In this document: in pieces, positions 7,055-13,697 of the stretch | Position numbering within the stretch: position 1 is the first letter of the stretch | How the letters are laid out: the number at the start of each line of letters is the position of its first letter | NCBI GenBank assembly: GCA_937899935.1 | Contig: CALCOW010000319.1 | Span: 1 to 14,395 of the forward strand | Length of the DNA stretch: 14,395 bases | Direction: 5' to 3' | DNA from: an uncultured Phycisphaerae bacterium | GTDB lineage: Bacteria > Planctomycetota > Phycisphaerae > Phycisphaerales > SM1A02 | The notes under the pieces: generated by a model | What the model saw: the letters and a program-made list of their open reading frames with translations, nothing else | Database searches by the model: none | What the model was told of the DNA's origin: nothing | Program-made: the position numbers and the translations under genes

Positions 7055-7987
7055 TCATGACGAAACGTTGACCCAAACAAGATGATCTGTCTCGAGTGTT
7101 TTCTCGCCGTCCCAGCGATAGGCGCACAAGACATCTCCACGAGCCACGCCGTAATCAATACAAGCAACATTGCTAGCAAGAAGCGCTGGCTCCGGATTCG
7201 GGCGTAGCCCGTAGTGACCTATGAACACTGGCTTCTCGCTCTCTGCATAGGGGCATGGCGCGTCATCTAGTTTTCTAGGCAGTGGAATTTCAGGAAGATG
7301 GTTATCTCGTACCAGTGCATATTCAGCGTATGTCTTTCCCTCTGGTGGCAAGTACCAGCGAACACGCAAACGCCTACGGTAAAATCCATCGAGATCCGTC
7401 AAGCCCTTACCCACCGGCAAACGCTGCTCTTTTCCCTTCAGTGTCCATTCAACAGCTCTTGCCAATTTCTTTGTCGGCGTGAGAGCCTTGTGCATAAACT
7501 CGTCAGTCCATTGACCGAATTCAGCATATGCTTTTTCAATTTTTCGAATAGCCCATGGATCCCAACAAGCATGCACAACCCGAATCTGAGGCAAGTCCAG
7601 ATACATAGGAAGATCGCGAATCCAAGAAAGCGTACTTCTGATTTCTTCCTTCGACAGCTGCTTCAATGTGGCTGACAGTTGTTTCCGGTTTTTCTTACTC
7701 CGAGGCCGCAAATACGCGCTCTTGCGATTCGGTTTACGAATGTGATACGCCAGCGTATTGAATTCATGGTTCCCCATCACAACCTGAGCTGCGCCACCGT
7801 CTTGCATTCGCCTGACCAACTTGATGACTTTTCCGACCGCATTACCACGGTTCAGAAGATCGCCGACAAAGATGGCCTGACGTTCAGAGTGCGAATAGCC
7901 ATGTGGCCCTTTGACGTACCCCATGCGCATCAGCAATCGCCTGAGGGCGTCGTGGCTTCCATGCACATCACCAATTACGTCGTACAT
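7055..7987 (-). CDS. Metallophosphoesterase, PrpE/ApaH-like
   Basis: The 310-residue protein shows the calcineurin-like phosphoesterase motifs in order: GDVHG at 6-10, GDLLNRG at 42-48, GNHE at 72-75, VVHACWD at 137-143 and GHYG at 257-260. The general layout, including the RQAIFVGD strand and a basic insert at about 83-105, matches PrpE-like bis(5'-nucleosyl)-tetraphosphatase annotations; the family hydrolyses dinucleoside polyphosphates or phosphoproteins using two metal ions. Substrate cannot be fixed here. A notable change is N46 where GDxxDRG normally has Asp; the metal-bridging Asp of the GD pair (D43) is retained. There is no signal peptide, so it is cytosolic. The ribosome site is weak. 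It converges with the cold-shock-domain gene and is divergent from the deacetylase gene. Confidence 0.9.
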   Translation of the reverse strand: MYDVIGDVHGSHDALRRLLMRMGYVKGPHGYSHSERQAIFVGDLLNRGNAVGKVIKLVRRMQDGGAAQVVMGNHEFNTLAYHIRKPNRKSAYLRPRSKKNRKQLSATLKQLSKEEIRSTLSWIRDLPMYLDLPQIRVVHACWDPWAIRKIEKAYAEFGQWTDEFMHKALTPTKKLARAVEWTLKGKEQRLPVGKGLTDLDGFYRRRLRVRWYLPPEGKTYAEYALVRDNHLPEIPLPRKLDDAPCPYAESEKPVFIGHYGLRPNPEPALLASNVACIDYGVARGDVLCAYRWDGEKTLETDHLVWVNVSS

Positions 7988-8089
7988 AGTTCGGGTCTCA
8001 AAAGCTCGTACCCAGCATAAACCATTCGAGGCGAGTGTACGATGCTAATTTATGAGAACTTTGTTGCCCAGTGCCTGTTAGGATAGAAC

Positions 8090-8902
8090 GTGTCACGTTG
8101 GTCTGTCATGCTCCTTCTCTATGCCCTTGCCACGATTGTGCTGGTGATCATTGCTGGCTTCATTTGGTGGGCTATTGTGATCCCATTTGTTGTGTTCCAT
8201 GCCTACGTCATCGATGGTGTCTTCAGACCCAACTCACAATTTCTCCTGCCAAGTGTCACCAGAGGGTCTCGAGATTCCACACAGGTTGCGTTGACGTTTG
8301 ATGACGGCCCCGATCCGACATATACCCCTGCAATTGCAGCACTTCTGAAAAGACATGGGGCCCGCGCCACATTCTTTTGTATAGGCCGATATATCGATGC
8401 ACACCCTGAAGTTGCTCAGCAGCTTCTTGCTGACGGACATGAACTAGGCAACCACAGTTATTCACACAGTCGATTGCTCAACTTCAGAACGGCTGGTCCC
8501 ATGCGGGCGGAAATCGCCAATGGGGCGGCCGCCCTGGCCCGCGTAGGCGGCCCAACCAACCCACTCTATCGACCCCCAGTGGGACTCAAAAACCCCGCCC
8601 TAGCGCGCATTGTGCCAGCGGATAACCTGACCGTTGTACTCTGGTCACTGCATAGCCGAGAGGCATGGCGGCGAGATGCAACGATTTTGTCCACCGCTGT
8701 CTGCAAGCGAATAAAACCTGGCGACATCGTGCTCTTTCATGATGGCTGCGATCGACCGGGCGTTAATCGCCAAGCAACAGTTGAAGCCGTCGAGCAAGTT
8801 CTCAATGAACTTGACCGCCGCGGCCTTCAATGCGTCACGGTCTCTGAACTGATGAATCTTGATTCGTCAAAGAATAAAGAAACCATCCCACACTCAAAGT
8901 AA
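8090..8902 (+). CDS. Membrane-anchored polysaccharide deacetylase (NodB / CE4 domain)
   Basis: The 270-residue product starts with GTG, with AGGA six bases upstream. A hydrophobic stretch at about 5-37 acts as signal anchor or one to two membrane helices. The NodB homology domain spans roughly 64-255 with the CE4 motifs: TFDDGPD at 69-75 (D71 catalytic base, D72 metal ligand), GNHSYSHS at 120-127 (metal ligands H122 and H126), RPPVG at 161-165, W185, and IVLFHDG at 213-219 (H217). All catalytic residues are intact. The domain probably removes N- or O-acetyl groups from a polysaccharide in the periplasm or cell wall (peptidoglycan, chitin or exopolysaccharide; not decidable here). It converges on a chitinase gene across a shared hairpin, which makes chitin-derived glycans a possible but unproven substrate. 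Confidence 0.93.
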   Translation: MSRWSVMLLLYALATIVLVIIAGFIWWAIVIPFVVFHAYVIDGVFRPNSQFLLPSVTRGSRDSTQVALTFDDGPDPTYTPAIAALLKRHGARATFFCIGRYIDAHPEVAQQLLADGHELGNHSYSHSRLLNFRTAGPMRAEIANGAAALARVGGPTNPLYRPPVGLKNPALARIVPADNLTVVLWSLHSREAWRRDATILSTAVCKRIKPGDIVLFHDGCDRPGVNRQATVEAVEQVLNELDRRGLQCVTVSELMNLDSSKNKETIPHSK

Positions 8903-8920
8903 GTGACTGCCTCAAGACAA

Positions 8921-8952
8921 CATGGGTAGGGCTCTGATGAACCCTACCCATG
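8921..8952. terminator. Bidirectional hairpin terminator between deacetylase and chitinase genes
   Basis: CATGGGTAGGG (8921-8931) and CCCTACCCATG (8942-8952) form a perfect 11-bp stem with a 10-base loop. It lies 18 bases after the deacetylase stop and 41 bases after the chitinase stop, the right place to end both transcripts. Neither side has a strong T tract, so it may act with a protein factor or mainly protect 3' ends. Confidence 0.7.
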
Positions 8953-8993
8953 CGTTTAAGACACTTGAAATGTGATGCTACATCGCCTTGGTC

Positions 8994-10922
8994 TTATTTA
9001 GCAAGACCATCAGCAATAGCATTGATCAGTGTTTCGTTTCGGTCAGCAGTGACTTCCCAGTACATCATGCCACCGAGGCCGTATTGCTTCACATAGTCAA
9101 CCTTGATACCTATTGACTCAAGATCATCGTAGCTAACAAAGTGGCCACCAAAGGCGGTGGGACTATAAAGATATGGCACTTTGGCATAGTCATCCCAATA
9201 GCGTGTGTATTGACCACTCGCAATGAAAGACTCGATTTCAGTAAAATCACTTACGCCAGTCGCGCCACTTGTTCCATCGTCCCACGTACCTGCAGGCACA
9301 CTTGAAGCAGCCACAAACAGCACCGATGGTTCTTCGCTGTTTTCTGTCTCTTCATTGCCCGTTTCATCACCTTCTTCTTGCGGCAGTTCCACCTGATCAC
9401 TGCCATCACAGGCACCGCCGTTGAGCTCACATGAAGTGAACTGGTCGGTAAAGGTGCCATTGGCTTGGAAACCGATGGTGATCTCGCTGCCTGGTGCGAT
9501 GCTGGCATTCCAACCGACATCAGTCACTGTGTAGACACCATCTGCAAACGTCAGATCACCATTCCAAAGCGAAGTGATGGTTGGCTCGTAGCCAAAGGAA
9601 ATCGCCCAGCCATTGACCGGTGCTGATGAATCATTGCGCAACACCAAATTGGCATTGAAGCTCGCATCCCAATTGCCCGCCGACTCAATGCTGGCCGTGA
9701 GTGTGCCGGTGCCGCCACCACCACCGCCAGTATCGCCACCACCGTTACCACCGTTACCACCTTCAGGTTGGACACCGCCCCAGGCACGACCGTACATCGG
9801 CACACCCATGACGATTTTTTCAGCAGGCACACCCTTGGCAAGAAACTCTTGCAATGACCAATTGACGTTGTAGCGTTCACGGATGAGTTCATTGGGGTCA
9901 TCGTCATTGGGGTTGGGGTACAGCGCCGAATGGTGATTGGTATTGCTCAAATCCCAAGCGCCGTGCAAGTCGTAGGTCATGACATTGACCCAGTCCAACG
10001 GAGCTACGATCGCAGCAAGATCAAGATAGGCAAGCTTGTCATATCCCGCAGGTGATGCGATCGTCAGCAGGTATTGCGCATCATCTTGGGCGGCGGCCAC
10101 ATCCAACTGGGCTCGCAGTTCTTCAAGCAAGAGCACGTAGTTATCTGCATCTTCAGGCCGATAGGTGTTGCTGGACAAGCCACAGCAGACCGGATATTCC
10201 CAATCGATGTCGACGCCATCAAAACCATAGGCACGGATAAAGTCCACACATGATGATGCGAAGTTACTGCGCGATGCCTCCGTCAAAGCCACATCAGAAA
10301 ACTTGCCTGACCAGGTCCAACCACCAACTGAAATAAACGTCTTCAGGTGTGGGTACTCGGCCTTAAGCACATTGTTTATTTGGTTGTAGGTGCCCGCAAG
10401 CGGCTGATCCCAGGTATCACCCGGATAGAGTTTCTCCAGGGCCGCATATGAATCACCCACTTTGATTCTCAGATCATCACCAATATCAGCAAATGCATAG
10501 TTGATGTGCGTCAATTTGTCGCCGGGAATATCCATCGGTTGATAATCACGACCATAGATACCCCATTCGATGTAGTAGCCAACGACTTTGGGACATGGCC
10601 CCCATCCAATCAACAGTTGTGAGAAGTCCTGGACGTCAACAACGCCATCTCCGTTGATATCAGCGTCCGCGTCATTTGATCCAAAGGCGACCAAAAGCTT
10701 TGAGAAGTCTCCGATCTCGACACTGCCACTGCCGTCGATGTCGCTCGAACAAAGTGGACTAGCGGCCATGAGTGGCGCGCTGGCGAACATAAGCCCCCCA
10801 CCAACGACCAGCGACCGAAGCCGTTGATAACCGCGCCGTCTCTTCGGTGATTGGTGTGTTTCTCTTTTCACGTGTTCCGTCCCTTGCCCCCCACTGCTCA
10901 TCACTTCCGTGATCCGTTTCAT
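8994..10922 (-). CDS. Secreted GH18 chitinase with N-terminal dockerin-like repeats and a CBM2 inserted in the catalytic domain
   Basis: From the ATG at 10922 (AAAGGA eight bases upstream) the product is 642 residues; the frame stays open upstream to an ATG at 11066, but that extension looks non-coding. Residues 1-53 form a signal peptide with a long basic n-region and a core ending ASAPLMA. Residues 58-110 are two dockerin/EF-hand-like repeats (DIDGSGSVEIGDFSKLL and DINGDGVVDVQDFSQLL) bracketed by C58 and C110. GH18 begins near 113; SVGGW is at 198-202, the catalytic DGVDIDWE at 235-242 (E242 the acid), and NVMTYD at 313-318. After VPMYGRAWGGV (374-384) comes a Gly-rich linker, a CBM2-type module (about 406-505, W418, W439, W453, W471), and an acidic linker. 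GH18 then resumes with PGTWDDG (543-549) and ends with GGMMYWE (617-623). It should cleave beta-1,4 GlcNAc polymers outside the cell. Confidence 0.93.
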   Translation of the reverse strand: MKRITEVMSSGGQGTEHVKRETHQSPKRRRGYQRLRSLVVGGGLMFASAPLMAASPLCSSDIDGSGSVEIGDFSKLLVAFGSNDADADINGDGVVDVQDFSQLLIGWGPCPKVVGYYIEWGIYGRDYQPMDIPGDKLTHINYAFADIGDDLRIKVGDSYAALEKLYPGDTWDQPLAGTYNQINNVLKAEYPHLKTFISVGGWTWSGKFSDVALTEASRSNFASSCVDFIRAYGFDGVDIDWEYPVCCGLSSNTYRPEDADNYVLLLEELRAQLDVAAAQDDAQYLLTIASPAGYDKLAYLDLAAIVAPLDWVNVMTYDLHGAWDLSNTNHHSALYPNPNDDDPNELIRERYNVNWSLQEFLAKGVPAEKIVMGVPMYGRAWGGVQPEGGNGGNGGGDTGGGGGGTGTLTASIESAGNWDASFNANLVLRNDSSAPVNGWAISFGYEPTITSLWNGDLTFADGVYTVTDVGWNASIAPGSEITIGFQANGTFTDQFTSCELNGGACDGSDQVELPQEEGDETGNEETENSEEPSVLFVAASSVPAGTWDDGTSGATGVSDFTEIESFIASGQYTRYWDDYAKVPYLYSPTAFGGHFVSYDDLESIGIKVDYVKQYGLGGMMYWEVTADRNETLINAIADGLAK

Positions 10923-10984
10923 CAGTGGTTTCCTTTCAACTTGCATTGAGCAAGCATTCCCATGCGAAATATCATCCCTTCCTA

Positions 10985-11004
10985 CTGCCCCTTCCGTGGG
11001 GCAG
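10985..11004 (-). promoter_or_regulatory. Hairpin in the chitinase 5' leader
   Basis: CTGCCCC (10985-10991) and GGGGCAG (10998-11004) form a perfect 7-bp GC-rich stem with a 6-base loop, ending about 63 bases upstream of the chitinase ATG. It could stabilise the mRNA leader or act in attenuation; there is no T tract, so a simple terminator is unlikely. Confidence 0.35.
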
Positions 11005-11082
11005 GTGTTTCTTGCCACAATGACAAGTAAACAGTTGACCAGGCGTATACGTGGTCTGGGGTACAAAGGGTTCGAAACACAT

Positions 11083-11096
11083 TGTAATCGCTTTTA
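11083..11096. promoter_or_regulatory. LacI-family / cre-like operator upstream of the chitinase gene
   Basis: TGTAATCGCTTTTA matches the cre consensus TGWAANCGNTNWCA at 13 of 14 positions, including the AANCGNTT core with central CG typical of LacI-family operators. It lies about 160 bases upstream of the chitinase start. The cognate regulator is not in the window, so the assignment is an inference from the motif and the sugar-degrading gene next to it. Confidence 0.35.
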
Positions 11097-11191
11097 AGGG
11101 CTCTTAAAACGGGTTTTTTCCCGGCGAATCCACCGGGGGTGCAAGGTGCCCTCAGCCGAAGATAGGCATTTGGGCAATCGAGCCCCCCCTC

Positions 11192-11226
11192 TTTGGCATG
11201 CCGCGAGGGCCGGTGATTATGCCAAA
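11192..11226. repeat. Inverted repeat in the chitinase/yceI-like intergenic region
   Basis: TTTGGCAT (11192-11199) and ATGCCAAA (11219-11226) form a perfect 8-bp stem around a 19-base G+C-rich loop that can itself pair partly. It lies about 140 bases upstream of the YceI-family start and could be a leader hairpin or protein-binding site. Confidence 0.4.
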
Positions 11227-11299
11227 TCTATGGAACTGTTCTGTTTCCGGGGCATCAAACGGGCCCAACCCAAAGAACACTAGCATAGGGTTCAAGCTG

Positions 11300-11318
11300 A
11301 TAGGTTTACCTAACCTGT
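11300..11318. promoter_or_regulatory. DtxR/IdeR-like inverted repeat upstream of the YceI-family gene
   Basis: The 19 bases contain AGGTT-N5-AACCT, a perfect inverted repeat, and match the DtxR box TTAGGTTAGCCTAACCTAA at 14 of 19 positions, with both half-sites intact. It ends 48 bases before the start codon, a reasonable place for an operator. Regulation by iron or manganese is only a suggestion; no DtxR-type gene is visible here. Confidence 0.3.
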
Positions 11319-11322
11319 CTGG

Positions 11323-11336
11323 ACAAAACGCTTTCC
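11323..11336. promoter_or_regulatory. Second cre-like core, upstream of the YceI-family gene
   Basis: ACAAAACGCTTTCC contains the AANCGNTT core with central CG and matches the cre consensus at 11 of 14 positions. It lies 30 bases before the ATG. It is weaker than the site at 11083 and may be coincidental. Confidence 0.2.
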
Positions 11337-11366
11337 TTTCGATTTCCTAGAAGTGGAGTAATACAT

Positions 11367-11981
11367 ATGAGGCCGTTGCCCTTTATCGCCATCGCCATCA
11401 CATCCATCGCAAGTCTTGGACTGATCAACCACAGCCAGGCCCCCGCCGCACAGGAAGCTGCCGAGGCACGGGAGCAAATGTCGATTGACACGACCCATTC
11501 GAATGCCCACTTCCGTGTACAACACCTGGGCGCCGGTCGTTTTTGGGGACGCTTCAATGACGTTAATGGTGCGGTCTCGTGGACACCAGGCAGCACTGAT
11601 GATCTTGAATTCGACATCTCAATCGATGTCGAAAGTGTTGACAGTGGTGTTGATCAACTCGACCGACATCTCAAGAGCCCCGATTTCTTTAACGCCAAAG
11701 AATTCCCTAACATGACGTTCAAAAGCACTTCAGCCAAGCAAACCGGCGAAGATACCTATGAAGTCAAGGGCAAACTGACCATTCATGGTGTGACTAAGCC
11801 CATCACGGCGAAGGTACAGTGGCTGGGTTCGAATGTGACCAGTCGAGGCAAGAAAGTCGGCTTTGAAGCAACATTCAAAATCAACCGCAGCGAATTCGGT
11901 ATGAACTATGGTGTTGAAAAAGGTGCTCTAGGCAACGAAGTCGATGTGATTGTGGCAATGGAAGCCAATGTCCAGTCATGA
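11367..11981 (+). CDS. Secreted YceI-family lipid-binding protein
   Basis: The 204-residue protein starts at an ATG preceded by GTGGAG with seven to eight intervening bases. Residues 1-25 are a signal peptide (hydrophobic core IAIAITSIASLGLI, likely cut after SQA). The rest is the YceI beta-barrel: DTTHSNAHFRVQHLGAGRFWGRF at 41-63 (shown in part: HSxxxFxVxHLG), DRHLKSPDFFNAKEFPNMTF at 99-118, GKLTIHGVTKPITA at 135-148 and FKINRSEFGMNYG at 170-182. Members have a lipocalin-like barrel that binds isoprenoid quinones or similar amphiphiles in the periplasm; some are stress- or base-induced. The ligand here is unknown. It is followed 30 bp later by a polytopic membrane-protein gene, probably the same transcript. 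The upstream region carries candidate operator sites. Confidence 0.94.
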   Translation: MRPLPFIAIAITSIASLGLINHSQAPAAQEAAEAREQMSIDTTHSNAHFRVQHLGAGRFWGRFNDVNGAVSWTPGSTDDLEFDISIDVESVDSGVDQLDRHLKSPDFFNAKEFPNMTFKSTSAKQTGEDTYEVKGKLTIHGVTKPITAKVQWLGSNVTSRGKKVGFEATFKINRSEFGMNYGVEKGALGNEVDVIVAMEANVQS

Positions 11982-12011
11982 CCTTCAAAGCGCGATAGAA
12001 GAGAGCCACCT

Positions 12012-12929
12012 TTGAATCCACAAGAGATCTTGTTGGTTGTCGTACTACCTGCTTTAATCGGCATTGGTATAACAGTCACTGCTTGGATCATGCCACTGAC
12101 GCAACCTTTGCGCCCTTGGATCACTGGCCTGAGTTTCTTTGTTGGCTTTGTTCTAAGCATGTATTTCATTTCGGGATTCCCCGAGTCACCGGTGGAGGCG
12201 TGGAAGTACGTCGCTTTGGCCTTGGCGATTCAGGTTGTGCTGTTATCGCCCTGTGTCATCAAGCCACATTCACTCCGTCTCTTTGCTTTGCTCACCGTTG
12301 GCGTGGCCATCGTGCCGGCATTGCTCCTGAAAATACCTGATGTCAATACCCTTCCATGGCGCCTGGTGCTCTTTGCCTTTATCTTCATTTGCAGCCTCTT
12401 ACTCACCAAGCCGGCTCGGCATACTGGTTTTTCAGTGCCCCTGGCGCTTTGGATTCCAACGACTGGCCTGTCTTTCTTGCTCATTGTCAGTGGCTTTGCG
12501 ATGGCGGCGATGATCATAGGCGCCATCGCAGCGCTGCTCGGTGGCTTGACTGTATTTGGACTGATCCAGCGACGTTATAGGATCGGTGATGCAGGAATGT
12601 CGCTGGTCGTGGCAATCATTGCCATGATGACGCTGGTCGGCTACGGATATGACTACGACTCATTCTCTTATTGGGCATGGATCGTCATCGCCATCGCGCC
12701 GCTTGGCTTACTTGCTGCAAACTTGTTTCCCAACGATCAGCCCTTCCGGGCAGCGCTAGTGCGACTTAGTACCGTGGCACTTTTGACCATCATGGCAATT
12801 GTCATTGCAATGTCGACAGGCGGATCAACTGAACTGGAAGAAGAGTACGGTGACCTTGACCTCTACACCCTGAGTAACGATGCCGGCAAACCATTCTTTG
12901 GTTACGCACCAGAAATCTATCAGCGATAA
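12012..12929 (+). CDS. Polytopic membrane protein of unknown function
   Basis: I do not recognise a family. The 305-residue frame opens with TTG at 12012; the next in-frame ATG lies inside the first membrane-segment region, so the TTG, preceded by a GAGAG element, is the best start. About ten hydrophobic segments are visible (roughly 6-27, 37-56, 66-83, 88-106, 116-131, 143-160, 162-185, 195-212, 220-239, 251-268). An acidic loop (ELEEEYGDLD, 274-283) and a short soluble tail ending FFGYAPEIYQR follow. Charged residues within the membrane are few, which argues against an ion-driven transporter and fits a structural or small-molecule membrane protein. It follows the YceI-family gene by 30 bp, so a link to an isoprenoid or quinone ligand is conceivable but not shown. 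Confidence 0.75.
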   Translation: MNPQEILLVVVLPALIGIGITVTAWIMPLTQPLRPWITGLSFFVGFVLSMYFISGFPESPVEAWKYVALALAIQVVLLSPCVIKPHSLRLFALLTVGVAIVPALLLKIPDVNTLPWRLVLFAFIFICSLLLTKPARHTGFSVPLALWIPTTGLSFLLIVSGFAMAAMIIGAIAALLGGLTVFGLIQRRYRIGDAGMSLVVAIIAMMTLVGYGYDYDSFSYWAWIVIAIAPLGLLAANLFPNDQPFRAALVRLSTVALLTIMAIVIAMSTGGSTELEEEYGDLDLYTLSNDAGKPFFGYAPEIYQR

Positions 12930-13305
12930 AAGCTTAGATCTCATGGCTCGCCTCCTAGAGAGGGTCAAAAGATGGCTTCACTGCAAAAACACAAACGAAC
13001 AGCGCTTTCACCACAGGAGAAATACCCAACACTTTCGACGGAGCATCCCATGCAAAACATGTAACCTGGCAGATGTACTGCTTGGGAGGACACAACCAGC
13101 ACTCTCTTTCTCTCCCTTGGTCTGTGGCGTTCGCTCGCGTTCAACTTCGAGCGCCGCAGGCCGGGGCCCTTGCACCTGTTTGAGACCTCCGAGCTGACCA
13201 ACGACTCCTACGAGTCATGCCGGCTACCCATAGTTGATTCGTCATGCAGGGTACGATCGTGCTACGTTGATTTTCCGACGTCAGTCCTAAAAGTACGACC
13301 ATCAT
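12930..13305. other. Gene-poor intergenic region
   Basis: No frame looks like a real protein. A 30-codon frame at 12972-13064 has a good ribosome site (AGGG seven bases upstream) but an unremarkable composition (MASLQKHKRTAL...). Two small hairpins are present: CGCTCG (13132-13137) with CGAGCG (13148-13153), and GACTC (13203-13207) with GAGTC (13212-13216). It separates the convergent membrane-protein and cupin genes and must hold their terminators, though no classical T-tract terminator is visible. Confidence 0.5.
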
Positions 13306-13671
13306 TCAAGAAAGTGGAATGATGATGGCAAACCTCGGCTCGTCCCCAATGACACGTGTGGAATGTCCGGTGCCTTCGATATCTTCAGCCAACAACACAG
13401 TTCCAGGACCATATTGCTTCAGCGTTCCATCTGGCGTTCCAAGTTCTATAGAGCCAGTTAGTGAGATGCTGTATTGGCGCCTCGGCGCTGTATGGAAATC
13501 CAGGAAATAACCTACCTCATACTGACGAAATGAAATACCTGTTGTTTGCTCGATGGCCGTAGAAAGGCCGTGAGCGCCTTCAGTATCCTTAAATTCAGAC
13601 ATCTCGAACTCACGCTCTTTTATGACAGAGGTTCCATCAGGCCCTGTATAGACATGTACAAATTTTGGCAT
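13306..13671 (-). CDS. Small cupin-domain protein
   Basis: The 121-residue protein is a single cupin barrel. The first motif region is GYFLDFHTAPRRQYSISLTG (54-73) with H60 and later E76 as candidate metal ligands; the second is YGPGTVLLAEDIEGTGHSTR (87-106) with H103. The APRRQY and AEDxxGxGHxTR signatures mark a group of short cupins annotated only as cupin-domain proteins; no reaction is known to me. One of the canonical paired histidines of motif 1 is replaced (D58-F-H60), so metal binding may be altered. No signal peptide. GGAG lies six bases before the ATG. It follows the repeat-protein gene by 26 bp on the same strand, so the two are probably co-transcribed. Confidence 0.85.
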   Translation of the reverse strand: MPKFVHVYTGPDGTSVIKEREFEMSEFKDTEGAHGLSTAIEQTTGISFRQYEVGYFLDFHTAPRRQYSISLTGSIELGTPDGTLKQYGPGTVLLAEDIEGTGHSTRVIGDEPRFAIIIPLS

Positions 13672-13697
13672 GGCTTACTCCATTGACCTCTATGAGC

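Larger units (their letters stand above)
10923..11366. other. Divergent intergenic region between chitinase and YceI-like genes
   Basis: This 444-bp gap has no convincing gene. It must hold the promoters of both flanking genes. It contains a 7-bp hairpin in the chitinase leader, an LacI/cre-like site, an AT-rich palindrome (TTTTAAG 11092-11098 / CTTAAAA 11103-11109), CGGG-T6-CCCG at 11110-11123, an 8-bp inverted repeat at 11192-11226, a DtxR-like repeat at 11300-11318 and a second cre-like core at 11323-11336. Positions 11124-11230 are G+C rich and look structured, but match no riboswitch class I know. Confidence 0.6.

Noticed and set aside
9700..9775. Short repeated ccaccacc/gttaccacc units suggesting a minisatellite or CRISPR-like array
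   Set aside because: They encode the glycine-rich linker of the chitinase in frame; there are no spacers.
10923..11066. N-terminal extension of the chitinase frame to an ATG at 11066
   Set aside because: The ATG at 10922 has a clear ribosome site and leads into a signal peptide; the extension contains a GC hairpin and reads like leader sequence.
11124..11200. Possible c-di-GMP or cobalamin riboswitch
   Set aside because: Individual short stretches resemble consensus pieces, but conserved cores and their order are absent.
12880..13201. Overlapping open frames on both strands in the gap after the membrane-protein gene
   Set aside because: Composition is unlike a protein (Arg/Cys/Ser-rich, no motif), and the plus-strand frame starts inside the upstream gene.
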